Positions 36,061-47,340 of a DNA stretch of 64,000 bases are shown here, in pieces. The position numbers and the translations under genes were made by a program. The notes below the pieces were generated by a model. It was not told the DNA's origin. It worked only from the letters and a program-made list of their open reading frames with translations, and did not search any database. Origin of the DNA: Tachypleus tridentatus (taxonomy: Eukaryota > Arthropoda > Merostomata > Xiphosura > Limulidae); assembly GCF_004210375.1 (NCBI RefSeq), contig NW_027467782.1, positions 24,841,276 through 24,905,275 of the forward strand, given 5' to 3'. Positions within the stretch are counted from its first letter, which is position 1, and every line of letters starts with the position of its first letter.

Positions 36061-36113
36061 TAACAGGAATATGAGAGAATAATGGATGATGATTTCCTTG
36101 ATAAACAAATCCC

Positions 36114-38360
36114 AATTCAAGGGGAGTGGAAGACTTGTAGTATGCATAAAGAAAAAGTTCACATACAAAGGGCAACACTAAATAAGAACAGTTAATCTTG
36201 TGAGAGATGGCAAGTACATTGAAAATACATTTTCAGTATAGGGAAAATTAAGACTTCTGATATGGTAATTATCTACTCTCACAATATTAGCTAGAATCTT
36301 ACACTGATAACAATGAGGGACCAGTGTGAGGATATGACAAAAGAATATTTTAAAATTATCTGAATGATATCTTGGAAATGAAAGAATCAGATTTGAAGAT
36401 CATAGAAAGGGGAAGTGTACCATTTCTGAGCCAGGGATACTCTTCATCCGATTATGGAACGTGTGAAATATAAGGGAAAAAAATGAGAGGAGTACATCAG
36501 AGTGAGAGAGAATGTGGCAAGAAAGTGGTCATAACCAATACTGTAACTCAATCTCAAAATAGGAAAGGCAGGTAAACAAAAGATACACCCCTAGGTGTAC
36601 AGCAGCTTGGATGCAATGGACTACACATAGTAAATCAACTACTTTCAAAACATGCCCATGGGATACCAACATCCATGTGAGTGTAGAATTAAGAGCATAC
36701 CCTCTTTACCTCAATCCCATGAAATGGGGAATTGAAACCCACTCTAATTCCTGGGTATGACACTAGGATTAGATCTGAGCTATTGAATTGGTATCAACAG
36801 AATGTCTGTTGCATGTAATCAACTCCCATAACTGTGAAATGGGCCAGGACCATCCATAGACAATATCATACCCCTAATATTAAGATGAGAAAACAAGAAA
36901 CAAGAGATAGCCAATGACAGAACCAGAACAATTTCACAAATCATTGCTGTGACCCACAGCCAAGATGGAGGAAATTGAGTTAGGAAGATAGTTAACTTGA
37001 AATATGTGTGAGAACTTAAGTAAATGAGTTCACTCTAAATTCAAAACCTTCTTATAGTGTAACAACATTTAGTTGAGAGTAGGATGACAGTTTCCAATAA
37101 AAGGGATGAATTACATCTTGATGTCTCATTCTGTTGTCAATGGTTATCATAAAGAGAAGAATATCACATCATCTACACCCATAAAATACCACCACCCTAT
37201 TCTGTAATTGATTGGTTATTGTGAGTAACTCATTCAGCTGGGTGCCTTCAGGGTCAACCACCTCAGCAATTTGGAACTGGAGTTGTAAGGATGCCCATAC
37301 TCCACTTGAAGCAAGGAAGGTGACAATGTGGTGGTGAAATCCAAAGCAGTATCACCACATAACCACAAAATCTTATTTTGAAAAATCAGACCATACTGAG
37401 TTATTAATTCTAGGAATGATTGGGATGGACAACAAACCCCTTCTGTTTTCCCATTCAGTCCAAGGGTGATACAGTCTGGGATGGGCTTGGTTATGAAACA
37501 CAAAATATCATGAAAATCATGAACCTATATGTGATTTTGTGGAACACCCCATCTCAATGGTGAATGTGTGAAGCCATGGAAGATAAATTGAACACATCAT
37601 GGAAGTACAGTGTGGATTTAAAGTTTAAAAAAATCCTGGTGTCTGACCACAGAACAGGATCAAAATAATGATGAATGAAAAGAAGACCTGTGAAAAGAAA
37701 AAGGAAAGTATAAATAGAAACTTAACAGTCAGTCACACAGAATTATGAAGAATGGCTACAGGTGGAAGATAAAACCCCAAACAAAGAGGAAACTGCAATA
37801 TAATGGAAGACTTAGAATGGATGACAAAGGCAAGCAAGGGAAAAGTGAAATTGTCAGATCTGATAGGAGTATACCTAGAATAAATTCCAGGAGAAATAGA
37901 CCAACTGAAACAAAAGATGGACCTAACTGGCAAAAAAAGTAGGTAAAAGATCATGAACAGAGGAGGATTGCCAGAGGATAAAGAAAACGTATCCTGGTAG
38001 GAAGCAGTATGTCAACAAAGAGCTCTCACTGAGCACAGAAGCCTACACGGATAAAGTCAAGGGGAAAGATGGAAAATGGAAGAAAAGGAGGAATCACCAT
38101 CTCAAGCTGCTAACAATAATGCCATATCCCTAAAAGTGATAGAACCTTGTGAGCAGTAAATACAACCTTAAAAAAGAAAAAAACTCTTCCAAACCTAAGC
38201 ACTGTCAAATGAGAAGTGATAGTTCAGTAGAGGAGTGTAGAAGGAACCACATATGTCAAATGAGTATGTCACACGACGATTCGGATGAGAAACTCATTGA
38301 AATCTTACAATTCCAAAAGTGGGGAGCAGAAGGTTTGTAGCATGTGTAAAGTTCACATAT
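36114..38360. repeat. 2.2-kb block with similar direct repeats at both ends
   Basis: The block begins near AATTCAAGGGGAGTGGAAG..TTGTAGTATGC..GTTCACATA and ends near AATTCCAAAAGTGGGGAGC..TTGTAGCATGTG..GTTCACATA, about 50 bp each. The inside is less AT-rich than its surroundings and purine-rich on the plus strand after 37,650. Open frames inside (for example 37234-37503 minus, 37745-37942 plus) match nothing I know. It may be an unclassified mobile or dispersed repeat. Confidence 0.4.
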
Positions 38361-40080
38361 GTGAGAAAAGATAATCATTATGTTGGAATTTCATATTTTT
38401 TTAGACCTAAATACAGCTTACTTACTAAGCTTGATAAATTATAGTGGAATTCTACAGTACTGATATTGTAACTTATGACTATTTTGTTTATTTAAACTGT
38501 ATACTTGTTACCTGTAAATAACAGTATTGTAAATACGTATATAATGTATAATAATTGAAATGTGACAGCATTTTGCACAATCCTTTTCCACTCCAACACA
38601 GTCAAAACAGGTCACTCTGTGGATAGTAAAAATTAGTTCCATATAACTTAATACAGTAATATGACACATGTGCACTGCTTCACTGTAGCTTCTGTATTGT
38701 TAGGCATGCATGGATGAAAGGTTGTTATAATAAAAATAATAAATATATATGAATGTATAATGTTATAAGATTTAAGCTATTTAGTCTAAACATTTGTGTT
38801 TTCATGTTATACTCTGTTGTCATCCCAGAATGAAAAGGGCAAAATTTATATATATACACACACACACACACATTTTGTTTTTTGGTTACGAAATAAGTAA
38901 AATCAACCAAACCGACACAGAGATTCATTAGTAAAAATAAAGGGCAAAACATAATGTTTTTCCTTAATAAACATTTGATAAGTTTTGAATGTTATATTTT
39001 GTATGTGAAATTTGAAAATTTTCTGATGCATGAAAGTATTTTTCATCTCAAAATGTTGGATAAGAAACATGCAAAAAAGAAAAAAAGGCAAAAGAAAAGC
39101 TTACGACTTCATAAAAAAACACACAATATTTTGCATAACAAATCTTGTAATATTTATTGATAATATACCAAGTTCCATCAAGATATATTTATTAATTTAA
39201 AAGTAATAGCTTGAAAATTGTATCAAACACAAAATGATTATAAAGCCAGTCCCAGAGACTAAGCCTGTGTTAAAAAAAAAGTCACATATACAATCAACAT
39301 AGATTCGTTATACGGTACAGTTCTTGAATTCTGTGTACACCAAAAGGTCTCCTCAAGAATAATTACTTCTTGTTACAAACTTTAGATATTGGCACTTTAT
39401 TAACAACCCTATAATCTCGAGTGTGTCTAATATTTTTCACTATCTACAAATACATGAAGCTCAACAGGTCTTTCACTCACAATAATGAAAAGTCCAAAGC
39501 AATATTGCAACTTTATCAATGGGTGCTTCAGAACACAGGATACAAACATTCTCAGTCTACAAAGAATTTTATTTCAACACATTAAGTCTATTTGTAAGTA
39601 ATGAATGAGCTTATAAAAGTGAAACCTGTTAGTCCTAAAATTATGCAGATGTAGCTTAACACTGTTTCAGTGAAGAAATTCCTTCACTTTTAGAAGTATT
39701 TTCTCTTCTCTAAATACATTTCACTTAGAAACAAAAGTGACATTTCTATATTTTTTGCCCTCCCAGAAAACTGATCTGCTGATTCCACACAAAATTCTAT
39801 GTCCTGAACAATCTTAATGTTCCTACTGACTAGTGATAGTAGTGGTTTTGTAAAGACAACACTGAGGTCTCTTCTCCCTGGTTTCACTCAATTTTATGCC
39901 ACTAAAGATGGTTAGTTTATGTTTTCACTTCATGCTCTTTTTTAACAAAAAAACATTTCTGCTGGTGCCTGGCACACCTTTACTACTTCATATAGCTGGA
40001 AGGTCTTGTCTTAGGCTCCATGCAGGTTGGCAGAAGTTTATCAACTGTAGTAATGCTGTTAACGGAGTTACAAAATGTTA
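38361..40080. other. ATR intron with a TA/CA microsatellite
   Basis: AT-rich intron. A (TA)n(CA)n run lies at about 38,848-38,872. No exon with family support is seen. Confidence 0.5.
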
Positions 40081-40082
40081 TA

Positions 40083-40311
40083 CAGGGTGTTCAGAAAGTC
40101 ACTGTGCAGTTTTGTAATTATATGTCTATTCAGTCTATTTCAAGCCAGCAACTGACAGCAGTGTTTAGAAACAAAATAAGAAGGATCCAAGCCAACAGGG
40201 GTCACTTTTAATATTGTTTATAATTGTTATTCATATTTACCTCCTGTATTCTATATTGAAACATGTCTGTTAATAAATATACAAGTGCACAGTGACTTTC
40301 TGAACACCCTG
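40083..40311. mobile_element. mariner-type MITE
   Basis: The 229-bp element has 26-bp perfect inverted ends, CAGGGTGTTCAGAAAGTCAC + TGTGCA, and a TA on each side (40081-40082 and 40312-40313). There is no coding capacity. The terminus resembles mariner-family ends I remember, and it would need a transposase supplied elsewhere. Confidence 0.88.
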
Positions 40312-41024
40312 TACAAGTGATCTTTTGATAGTTTATTTATTCTATTTACCTGATGACGATTTAAAACTTTCTCCATTTACAGTGTGTTTCAGTGGCGAGT
40401 TATGATTGTCACAATCTGTATTTTGTTCAAAGCATATATACAATCCAAAATGGTATGCAGTATTTGAAATATATAAAAGCACATTCTGCTGTCATTCGTA
40501 AGTCCAGGATTTGGTAACACACCTTAAAATGTGGCTTTTGTTTTGTTGCACTGAACTTCTTCACCCATTTGTATCCATATTTTGAAGACCACAGGAGATT
40601 CAAAACATGTTTGTCCATATTTCAGAACATCATGTTACAAACCATTTGTTGGGTAAGAAAGCAACTGGGTAATGTAAACTAAATGTCATATCTCACTGAA
40701 TATCTAGTGATTACTGTGATCAACAATTTGTTTTGAGATTTCTGAAAAATTTAATATCTCATGTATAGTGAAAGAAATAAATGGCAAGGTTCATAGATAA
40801 TTAAGATTATATTTTAAACTAATTTTTTTTAAAATAAATGATTAAGTTTTAACAAATGAAAAACTTAAATTTAAGTAAAGTGAAAATAAAGTATTTTTCA
40901 AATCTGTGCAACTTTTGTATAGGTAGTCTAATTATTCTAACCATTTCTCATAAGTATGTCAATGTGAAATAAAACCAATAACACAGAGTCAAAAGACACA
41001 CTTCAGTATAAAATAACCACTCAC

Positions 41025-41160
41025 TTGTATTCTGGTGTCTTCAGCTGCTAGGAAAGACCTAACTAGCTCTTGAACCAAATCATAAGCAAAGTTTTCATCT
41101 TCTACACTTAAATAAAAAAATGAAGACTTTTGGTTCTCACTCAATCTCCTCATTTCTAAT
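41025..41160 (-). CDS. ATR: ATR exon, HEAT repeats
   Basis: The 136-nt exon sits between TTTTTAG and CAA|GTGAGT. It encodes LEMRRLSENQKSSFF, then SVEDENFAYDLVQELVRSFL. It matches ATR RLDFS and GVEDSSFAYGLLMELTRAYL (from memory). One base at its start would complete AG from the exon at 51605, so a direct join is in frame. That join would skip about 125 residues usually present in ATR. Confidence 0.9.
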
Positions 41161-41263
41161 CTAAAAACAAAACAAAAGAAGATAAACATTTATTTAAGTT
41201 TCAACTCAAACTTCTCTACTTCAAAATAATCTGTATTCCTATATGTATTCTTGAGACAGCTAA

Positions 41264-41394
41264 TATGGATATTAGAACTTTAATTAACATAAAGCACAGA
41301 AGAATATTTTGATCTTCTCATTAATCTTCAGGTTAACAAAGAGAGAGTTTGCAACTGACTCTGCTTTATGTTAATTAAAGTTCTAATATCCATA
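41264..41394. repeat. Perfect 33-bp inverted repeat
   Basis: Arms at 41264-41296 and 41362-41394 are exact reverse complements (TATGGATATTAGAACTTTAA and onward), separated by 65 bp. The locus is 104 bp from an ATR exon, on its upstream side. It could form a long hairpin in the pre-mRNA or be a minimal foldback element. Confidence 0.88.
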
Positions 41395-42164
41395 CCATCT
41401 GTCTTCAGAATACATTTTTACTTGAAGTGTGTTTCTCATCTTCACGAATGTATTCCTATATATTACAAATAACTTATGAACTGTTGTTTAGAGATGCACA
41501 TAAATTATTCATGCAAGTTAATGTAAAAAAAAATAAAAAAATGAAGGGCTTTCCTACATCTTTTCTAAAACTTGTCATTTACTAGGATTTATTTTACTGA
41601 TTTTAACAGATACACGAACTCCAATAAACTAAGTTTATTATATTTTGTAACAAAATAATTGCACTGAATACAATAAATAAACTGCAGTGAGTCCAATACA
41701 GCTAAAAAACAATAGAAACAGGTTACTGAATAAGTACTACTGAATTCTTCAGTCTTCATGTTCCCTTAATTATACTTTTTCAATTTCAGTGCAATAACAA
41801 GTGATATGAGCCTTGCATCTTTTCCCTAAATACTGTTCTTTACCTGCAGTTTGCAACAAAAATCAACTTGTATTTATTGAACACATTACTTCAACTTGCC
41901 AAAAGGATTGCTTTTAAACCTGACTAACTGCTTAAACATAAAATACATCACCATGCAAAATAATTCAGTAAAGTAGATTCAGTCATATTGTCATGAAAAC
42001 TTCCTTCACATTATTATGTACATAACCACTATTTTAGACTTTGTGATGTTTCTATATAATTGTATTTCATGACTGTTAAGCACTTTCTCATTTTATTATG
42101 GCAATTCCACCTAACAAAGAAATGGAAACTTTGTTAATCAAAACAACTTTGATATTTCTACATT

Positions 42165-42450
42165 GTGTTCAGTTGGTTGGTGTTTATTGGCACAAACCAA
42201 CTAGACTATCTACACCAAACAAGCAGTAAAATAGGAAAAAGGAAAGTCTTATAAAAGGCAAAAAAATAAATTAAATTAAAACAAAACAATGTCCAAAATT
42301 TGGATAAAAGATCTAAATAGAATTAAAAAGGCAAATGGCCCATAAAAAGTTAAAGACATGAGGAAGTCGGACAGTGTTACCATTTCCAATGTCAAGGGTA
42401 AACCCATACTTAAGGCATATCAAAAATGGTGCCATTGAAGAGGAGAGTTT
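42165..42450 (-). pseudogene. LINE relic, end of ORF2 and 3' UTR (left piece)
   Basis: On the minus strand the frame ends ILGNGNTV-like (DIGNGNTVRLPHVFNF), then FNSI and a stop at 42,313, typical of the last residues of jockey/I-type ORF2. It is followed by a T-rich 3' UTR and GTTTGGTGTAGATAGTCTAG..CCAATAAACACCAA, a tail I recognise from arthropod LINEs. The rest of the LINE lies right of 44,060, split by the insertion between them. Confidence 0.7.
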
Positions 42451-42483
42451 TTTCTTTCCATTGTTAACTTTACATTTTTCAAC

Positions 42484-43542
42484 ATGCCTCCACAACAGGG
42501 GAGAGAGAGACCTGAGCTAGTCACCGAGCAAGTCAGACGTGCCAATATGCTATTCAGAACGAAACGTTCATCCTCACCAGTCAGGCTGTTAGTGCCGCCT
42601 GTAATCGTCGACGGCTTACCGCCGAACCAAGACGCCACATTGATCGCCCGAGCCAAGCCTGGGGCAACCATCGAACCGTCCAGGACCCGTATTTTACGCT
42701 GGAGAGGAATTCTCATCCAACCAGCCACTACTGCAGACCAAACCTATCTGTGCCAGCCATGGAACACTGAATTTAAAGTAAGTTGTTCCCCAAATAAAAG
42801 TCCAGTCAATCTTTATTCTGTATTCCTCAGGGGCATCGACCCATCAATTCAACCAGAAGAAATTAGACAAACCATAGAACCCCAAATACAAGCCAAGGTA
42901 TACGCAGTTCATCGAATTTATTCTAAGAACAGTAATCATCCCACACACTTCATGAAGATAGTGACAACATCGAAGTACAGTGCCGACTGTATTTTACGAG
43001 ATGGCTGTTATTATCATATATTTCATTTTAGAGCCGAACACCCACATCGACGACCACTCAAGAATGGTTCAAACCAAGCACCCAAATATCGCAAACAACC
43101 AACGGAAATCTTCCAACAGGAAAATACCAAAATACCGCCGAGTCCAGACAGTATTAGAAGAAACATGAAAAAGGATTCAGACAACCCGACTCAGAAGACG
43201 ACAACACCCATTGTTAGCAACACGCCAAGTTCCAGTAGTTCAAGAAAGAAAAAGGACAGTTCCTGCCAGACTTCAATTCTAGTTCCACAGAATTCAACAA
43301 CCAGCCAGACTCAAACCATTACGAAGATAACCATCGATGCGACAGCACAAACTGAAAAACAATCTACCTCCACGCAGAAAACTCAAACCAAAATCTCGAG
43401 AAGAAACAAAGCATCACAGACCAGCGAAGAACAGCCAGTAGTTCCACCACCAAGACCACGTTTCACAGTTGCACCAATGGGCTTCAAGTGTGGAAACAAG
43501 TTCATGATGAAGTTACCACCCGATCTACAAGACTGCAGCTAA
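42484..43542 (+). CDS. Intact 352-residue retrotransposon ORF1-like protein
   Basis: The only long frame in the window, with an ATG 30 bases after a TTAAC-rich leader. Residues about 115-195 (NLYSVFLRGIDPSIQPEEI to HFRAEH) have the layout of the RRM-like or pre-zinc-knuckle domain of non-LTR retrotransposon ORF1 proteins. Residues 200-330 form a basic, Ser/Thr/Gln/Pro-rich tail (TPSSSSSRKKK, QTQTKISRR). No CCHC knuckle is seen. Base composition is clearly GC-richer than the ATR intron. It should bind nucleic acid if expressed. A domesticated host gene is possible but there is no neighbouring intron structure to support one. Confidence 0.62.
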   Translation: MPPQQGRERPELVTEQVRRANMLFRTKRSSSPVRLLVPPVIVDGLPPNQDATLIARAKPGATIEPSRTRILRWRGILIQPATTADQTYLCQPWNTEFKVSCSPNKSPVNLYSVFLRGIDPSIQPEEIRQTIEPQIQAKVYAVHRIYSKNSNHPTHFMKIVTTSKYSADCILRDGCYYHIFHFRAEHPHRRPLKNGSNQAPKYRKQPTEIFQQENTKIPPSPDSIRRNMKKDSDNPTQKTTTPIVSNTPSSSSSRKKKDSSCQTSILVPQNSTTSQTQTITKITIDATAQTEKQSTSTQKTQTKISRRNKASQTSEEQPVVPPPRPRFTVAPMGFKCGNKFMMKLPPDLQDCS

Positions 43543-43935
43543 CAGTTTCCACGTACACCACCAACAGAGTTCATCAGTTTTTGTTTTTTTTTCTCCCAGC
43601 TACTTCCGGGCATGGTCTGGGTAGATTATTAGGCGCCCAGGCCGTGAAAGTGGGTTTTCTCGGGGCACTCCCATTTCCCCCCACAGCAAAATCTCGGGCA
43701 TTGGACCCGTAGGTCCCAGCCTCATTCTGAAAAGGGCCGTTTTCCCAGTCAAGGGTATCTAAATCAATTACAGTAAATTTTAAAAACCAATTCGCCAGCC
43801 ACCAGTGTACTCCATCCTCGAGCCAAGGTCTGGCTCACTTCACTTTCGCTGCTTTTGTCCAGTTCTCCCGTCCTTCCTCTCACTCACAAATACACCACAA
43901 CATTTTTTTGAAATGTTAAAAATAAAGTAAAAATT
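43543..43935 (+). other. 3' part of the inserted retroelement
   Basis: GC-rich sequence with GTGGGTTTTCTCGGGGC and CATTTCCCCCCACAG, a style common in LINE 3' regions, ends in an A-rich stretch with AATAAA at about 43,920. Confidence 0.5.
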
Positions 43936-44059
43936 CCACGGATATCTTAAAACATTTCTCATGTAAGGGGACGAAGAGGAACTACAAAGTTCCTGAACAC
44001 CCCAGTTGGGAAGAGAACTCTTCTGATTTCTCTCTCTCTAAACTGAACCCCTGCCACGT

Positions 44060-45720
44060 TAGTTTAGTTTAGTTTTAGTGCCATCACTTATGATTGTAAT
44101 GATGGCATGACAGTAAAACATGGTTTATTGTGACTTGAGTGTTACAAAGGCCACACATTGGTGGCTCAGTCGCAGATGAAAGTAAATAATGAGTTAAATA
44201 GCTGTGACCAATGCATAACCTAGTAAGGACAACTTCCCCCTCTCAATCATTTGGAGAAAAACCTTGGCAGGTTGTACAGAGACACCTTACTTTAAACCAT
44301 ATGCATAAATAGGAATAGAAGAATGGTTTGAAAGATATTTATTAAAGAGATAGTACATTCAATTGGAAATATCTGCTTTCCTCAGATGACTCAAAGAAAG
44401 ATAAACAAGTGGGAATGATAATAAGCTATTGCAGTATGGGCTGATCAGTGGAAACAGCAATGACATCCAATGGCACACCCAATTCTACCAGTGCACCTGA
44501 ATATGAAGGCTAAAAAGAAGAGTGGCAGACTGTCTATTCTAAAAGAGCACAGCTCACTGAGGAAGATAGAACCTCAAGGGAATGCTGTGGTAAGGATTAA
44601 AGTTTAATAGCATATTGCCAGAAGCAGGGCTGAAAAACCTGGACCTGGGCAATCACTGGAAAGAATGGTGGGAACAGAGTGAGGAGTAGACACTGACTTG
44701 CCAATTCACTTATCCAAAGAGGGCAAAATACTCTTCACATTGTTGGAAAATAAATCTTTCTGCACTCGCACTGCAGCAGTGGTACATAGTGCAGAAGCAT
44801 ATGTCTGAAATGGAGTTGGGGAAAAATAATTTCTGAGTTTCAAGCTAAATGTTGTCAACTGTTTTAAAACACTGTACCTCTTTCTCCTCCACCCACCTAA
44901 GACAAGGACAAAAGTAAAAGAGGTGACAACCACTACTTTTAATGCAATGTGGTTCCAGTTTGTACTCATATGCATTGTGGTCTTTGCCACCACAAAAATG
45001 TGCACGTCAAAGAACTACGATGTGATGTCTTTGAAATCAAAACTGCTGGCACTGAAAAAATCAGAGAGGGTTAGGAATATACCCACACCTTACAATTCAG
45101 GTAGATGTCAAGGCAGACAGATGTAACAATTTAAATGTCAAAATTACGACACTGGTTGGCAGCATAATTCTGTCCTTGCAAGTGAAGAAATGGCTGCACA
45201 ACAGAAACTCCTTGGTTGGGAAACAAGCAAGAATCTCCAACTCAGGAATGTTCTTCAAATTACTCTCAACAATTACTCCTTGTAAAGAATTCACAGTAGC
45301 AAGGGGGAGTAACATCAATGGGTATATCCCCAATGGCCTTAAAATTCAGGAGGTGTTCACTGTGTTTTGGGGTTGATATTTCCACAAAGATGTCCCCAAA
45401 ACATAGCTTCTTGATGGACTTGGGAAAGCAAATATTCCACTCTAATCCCTTTTAAATGAAAAAGGGAGACATATGCCCTAAGGATTAATCAGATAAAGAA
45501 TGAAGGATTAAAAATTGAGCTACAAGATCTGATGGTTGTGGTGATTTTCAAGGATTACGGAATTCATAAGAGTGAGAGGAAGATTTACTACCCATTGACC
45601 CTGCCCACAATGGAGTCCTATGAGGCTACACGTTACAATGCTAAACAAGGACATTGCAGCTACACCAGGGTTTCATGAACATCATACCCGAACACCAACA
45701 TCTGACACAATGTCCACAAC
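44060..45720 (-). pseudogene. LINE relic: ORF1 plus fused end of ORF2 (right piece)
   Basis: On the minus strand, 45,450-44,690 is a decayed ORF1 of the jockey/I type: KSIKKLCFGDIFVEI, LATVNSLQGVI, NLKNIPELEIL, YIPNPL, and a worn zinc-knuckle/EPHC region. At 44,250-44,090 it is already the end of ORF2: EVVLTRLCIGHSYLTHYLL, then PPMCGLCNTQV..HVLLSC, the C-terminal zinc-like motif after RNase H. Only about 450 bp separate the two, so endonuclease and reverse transcriptase are deleted. Many stops and frameshifts are present. Confidence 0.75.
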
Positions 45721-45779
45721 ACCTGTTGAAAACGTCCAAAACTGGTTTTCAGGTTAATCCTGGAAGGGGTCACCACAAG

Positions 45780-46820
45780 GCCACCCATCTACAGAAAGTA
45801 AACTAAAAATATGGAACCTTTCCTGGTAAGACCCCTTACCACACAAAAGAATCACACCAAGCACATAGTGTTCAGCCTTTAAATTTTCTTATACAATAAT
45901 ATCTATTATTTAAAACACAATCCATGAGTTAGGGAAACATTTATGGTGGGTTCATCCTTCTCTCAAAGTCTAAGAGTACAATACAAGATTTGGTTCTTCT
46001 GTTCTGTAAAGCCATTTTCTTTGCACTAGGGAGGGGACACTATACTTTACTTGTTGATTTAAGATAACTAAATGTGAGGGATGCAAAAAGAAAACACTTT
46101 TACTATTTTGTGCAAGAGGAACAAAATCCAGCCAACTGTCAAAAAAAGGACAGAGTGACACACATGTAGCTTATTAGATTTAGGGCATGTATCTGACTTT
46201 ACTTTACATGCATGCTTTTGAATCACATGTCAAAGTTAATTTCATTATTAGTATAGATGTATATGTAGATTTTACTAAGTAATAACAATAAACACATCCA
46301 ACTTTTGTTACTGATCATGTTTTTATTAACCAGGAAATCACTGCTCATGGTCCTGCAAACAGTTGTGGATTAATGTTATAAAAAATAGCCCTAGTCATTC
46401 TTATTCCTCATATCAACTTCATTTAAGGTGGGTGTAGTGTTTTGTGTCTGTGACTGTGCTGTGCACATTGGAGGAGACACACTCCACTTCAGAGGTGCTA
46501 CCTGGAAGGGCTGCAGCAGTTGTCACAAGTTGGTGAATTAGTGAAGAGAAATGTGTGATTTTATAAATGAGAACAGAATGTGATTATATGTAGTTCTTAT
46601 TGGTGTCTTTTATCACTTCCTTCAGCTGGACAGAAGATTCATCAATATCAAGGCTGTACTATTTTGATGATCTCTATTCCACTCTTTTAAATTAATAATT
46701 TTTACAAATATTATTCATTGAATACGACTTTAATAGTATCTGTTCTTCACTGTATAAATAAAAGCATAAATATTCTTCACTTCAAAAAATGCAAAAGGAT
46801 CAACCAGAAAGTGTTCTGGA
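45780..46820. other. ATR intron, nothing recognised
   Basis: No repeat, exon or RNA gene that I can support. A minus-strand frame at 45,970-46,161 has no splice or family support. Confidence 0.45.
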
Positions 46821-46829
46821 CTTGGAAGG

Positions 46830-47340
46830 ATGTAAATAGGCCTTTACAGTTACAACATATCAAGAGTGTTCTTAAAAATGAAAGAACCTACAACATCAAA
46901 TTACTATGAAAGTGGTAAATTCAAAAGGACACAATGTTACATCCTGATGAAAATAATTTTGATTTTGAACACCTTTGGTAGACCTGTAACATTGCATCAC
47001 CATGAAAGTTTTCTCAGCTCTAAATGTTACAAGACCTGTAATATTAGGTAGTCATAAAAGTGTTTTTGGTTCTAAACGATGCAAAAAGACCTGTAATAGT
47101 CATGAAAGTGTTCTTGGTTCTAAATGATGTAACAAGACCTATAATGTCAAATAGTCATGAAATTATTTTTGGTTCTAAAATGATGTAACAAGACCTGTAA
47201 TATCAGATAGTCATGAAAAGGTCATTGCCCTTGAAAGAAGCAGCAGGCTCTTCATTATTATATCTTCATGGAACTTTCCTTGGCTCAGAAAGTTGTAATG
47301 GGACTTGTAATGTTATGATTTCATTAAAGTGCTTTTGGAT
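46830..47340 (+). repeat. Tandem repeat, ~55-60 bp period
   Basis: About eight diverged copies of GTCATGAAAGTGTTCTTGG + TTCTAAATGATGTAACAAGACCTGTAATATCA-like units. It abuts the TTAA-flanked element that begins at 47341. A smaller block of the same unit lies at 50,640-50,860. Confidence 0.75.

Larger units (their letters stand above)
42455..44050 (+). mobile_element. Inserted ORF1-only retroelement (half-LINE-like)
   Basis: This segment interrupts the minus-strand LINE relic. It consists of a short leader, the frame 42484-43542 and a GC-richer 3' part ending around AAATGTTAAAAATAAAGTAAAA at 43,910-43,935. No reverse transcriptase is present. Flanks GAAGAGGAGAG (left) and GAAGAGAACTC (right) are similar but not identical, so the target-site duplication is unproven and the limits are approximate. 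Confidence 0.55.

Noticed and set aside
38725..39160. Several short frames on both strands
   Set aside because: Low-complexity AT-rich translations without splice sites or family similarity.
43488..43712. Overlapping plus-strand frame at the end of the retroelement
   Set aside because: It overlaps the end of the 352-codon frame in another frame and covers the GC-rich 3' part. No homology is seen.
45970..46161. Minus-strand frame of 63 codons in the ATR intron
   Set aside because: No splice support, no family match, and composition typical of chance in AT-rich DNA.
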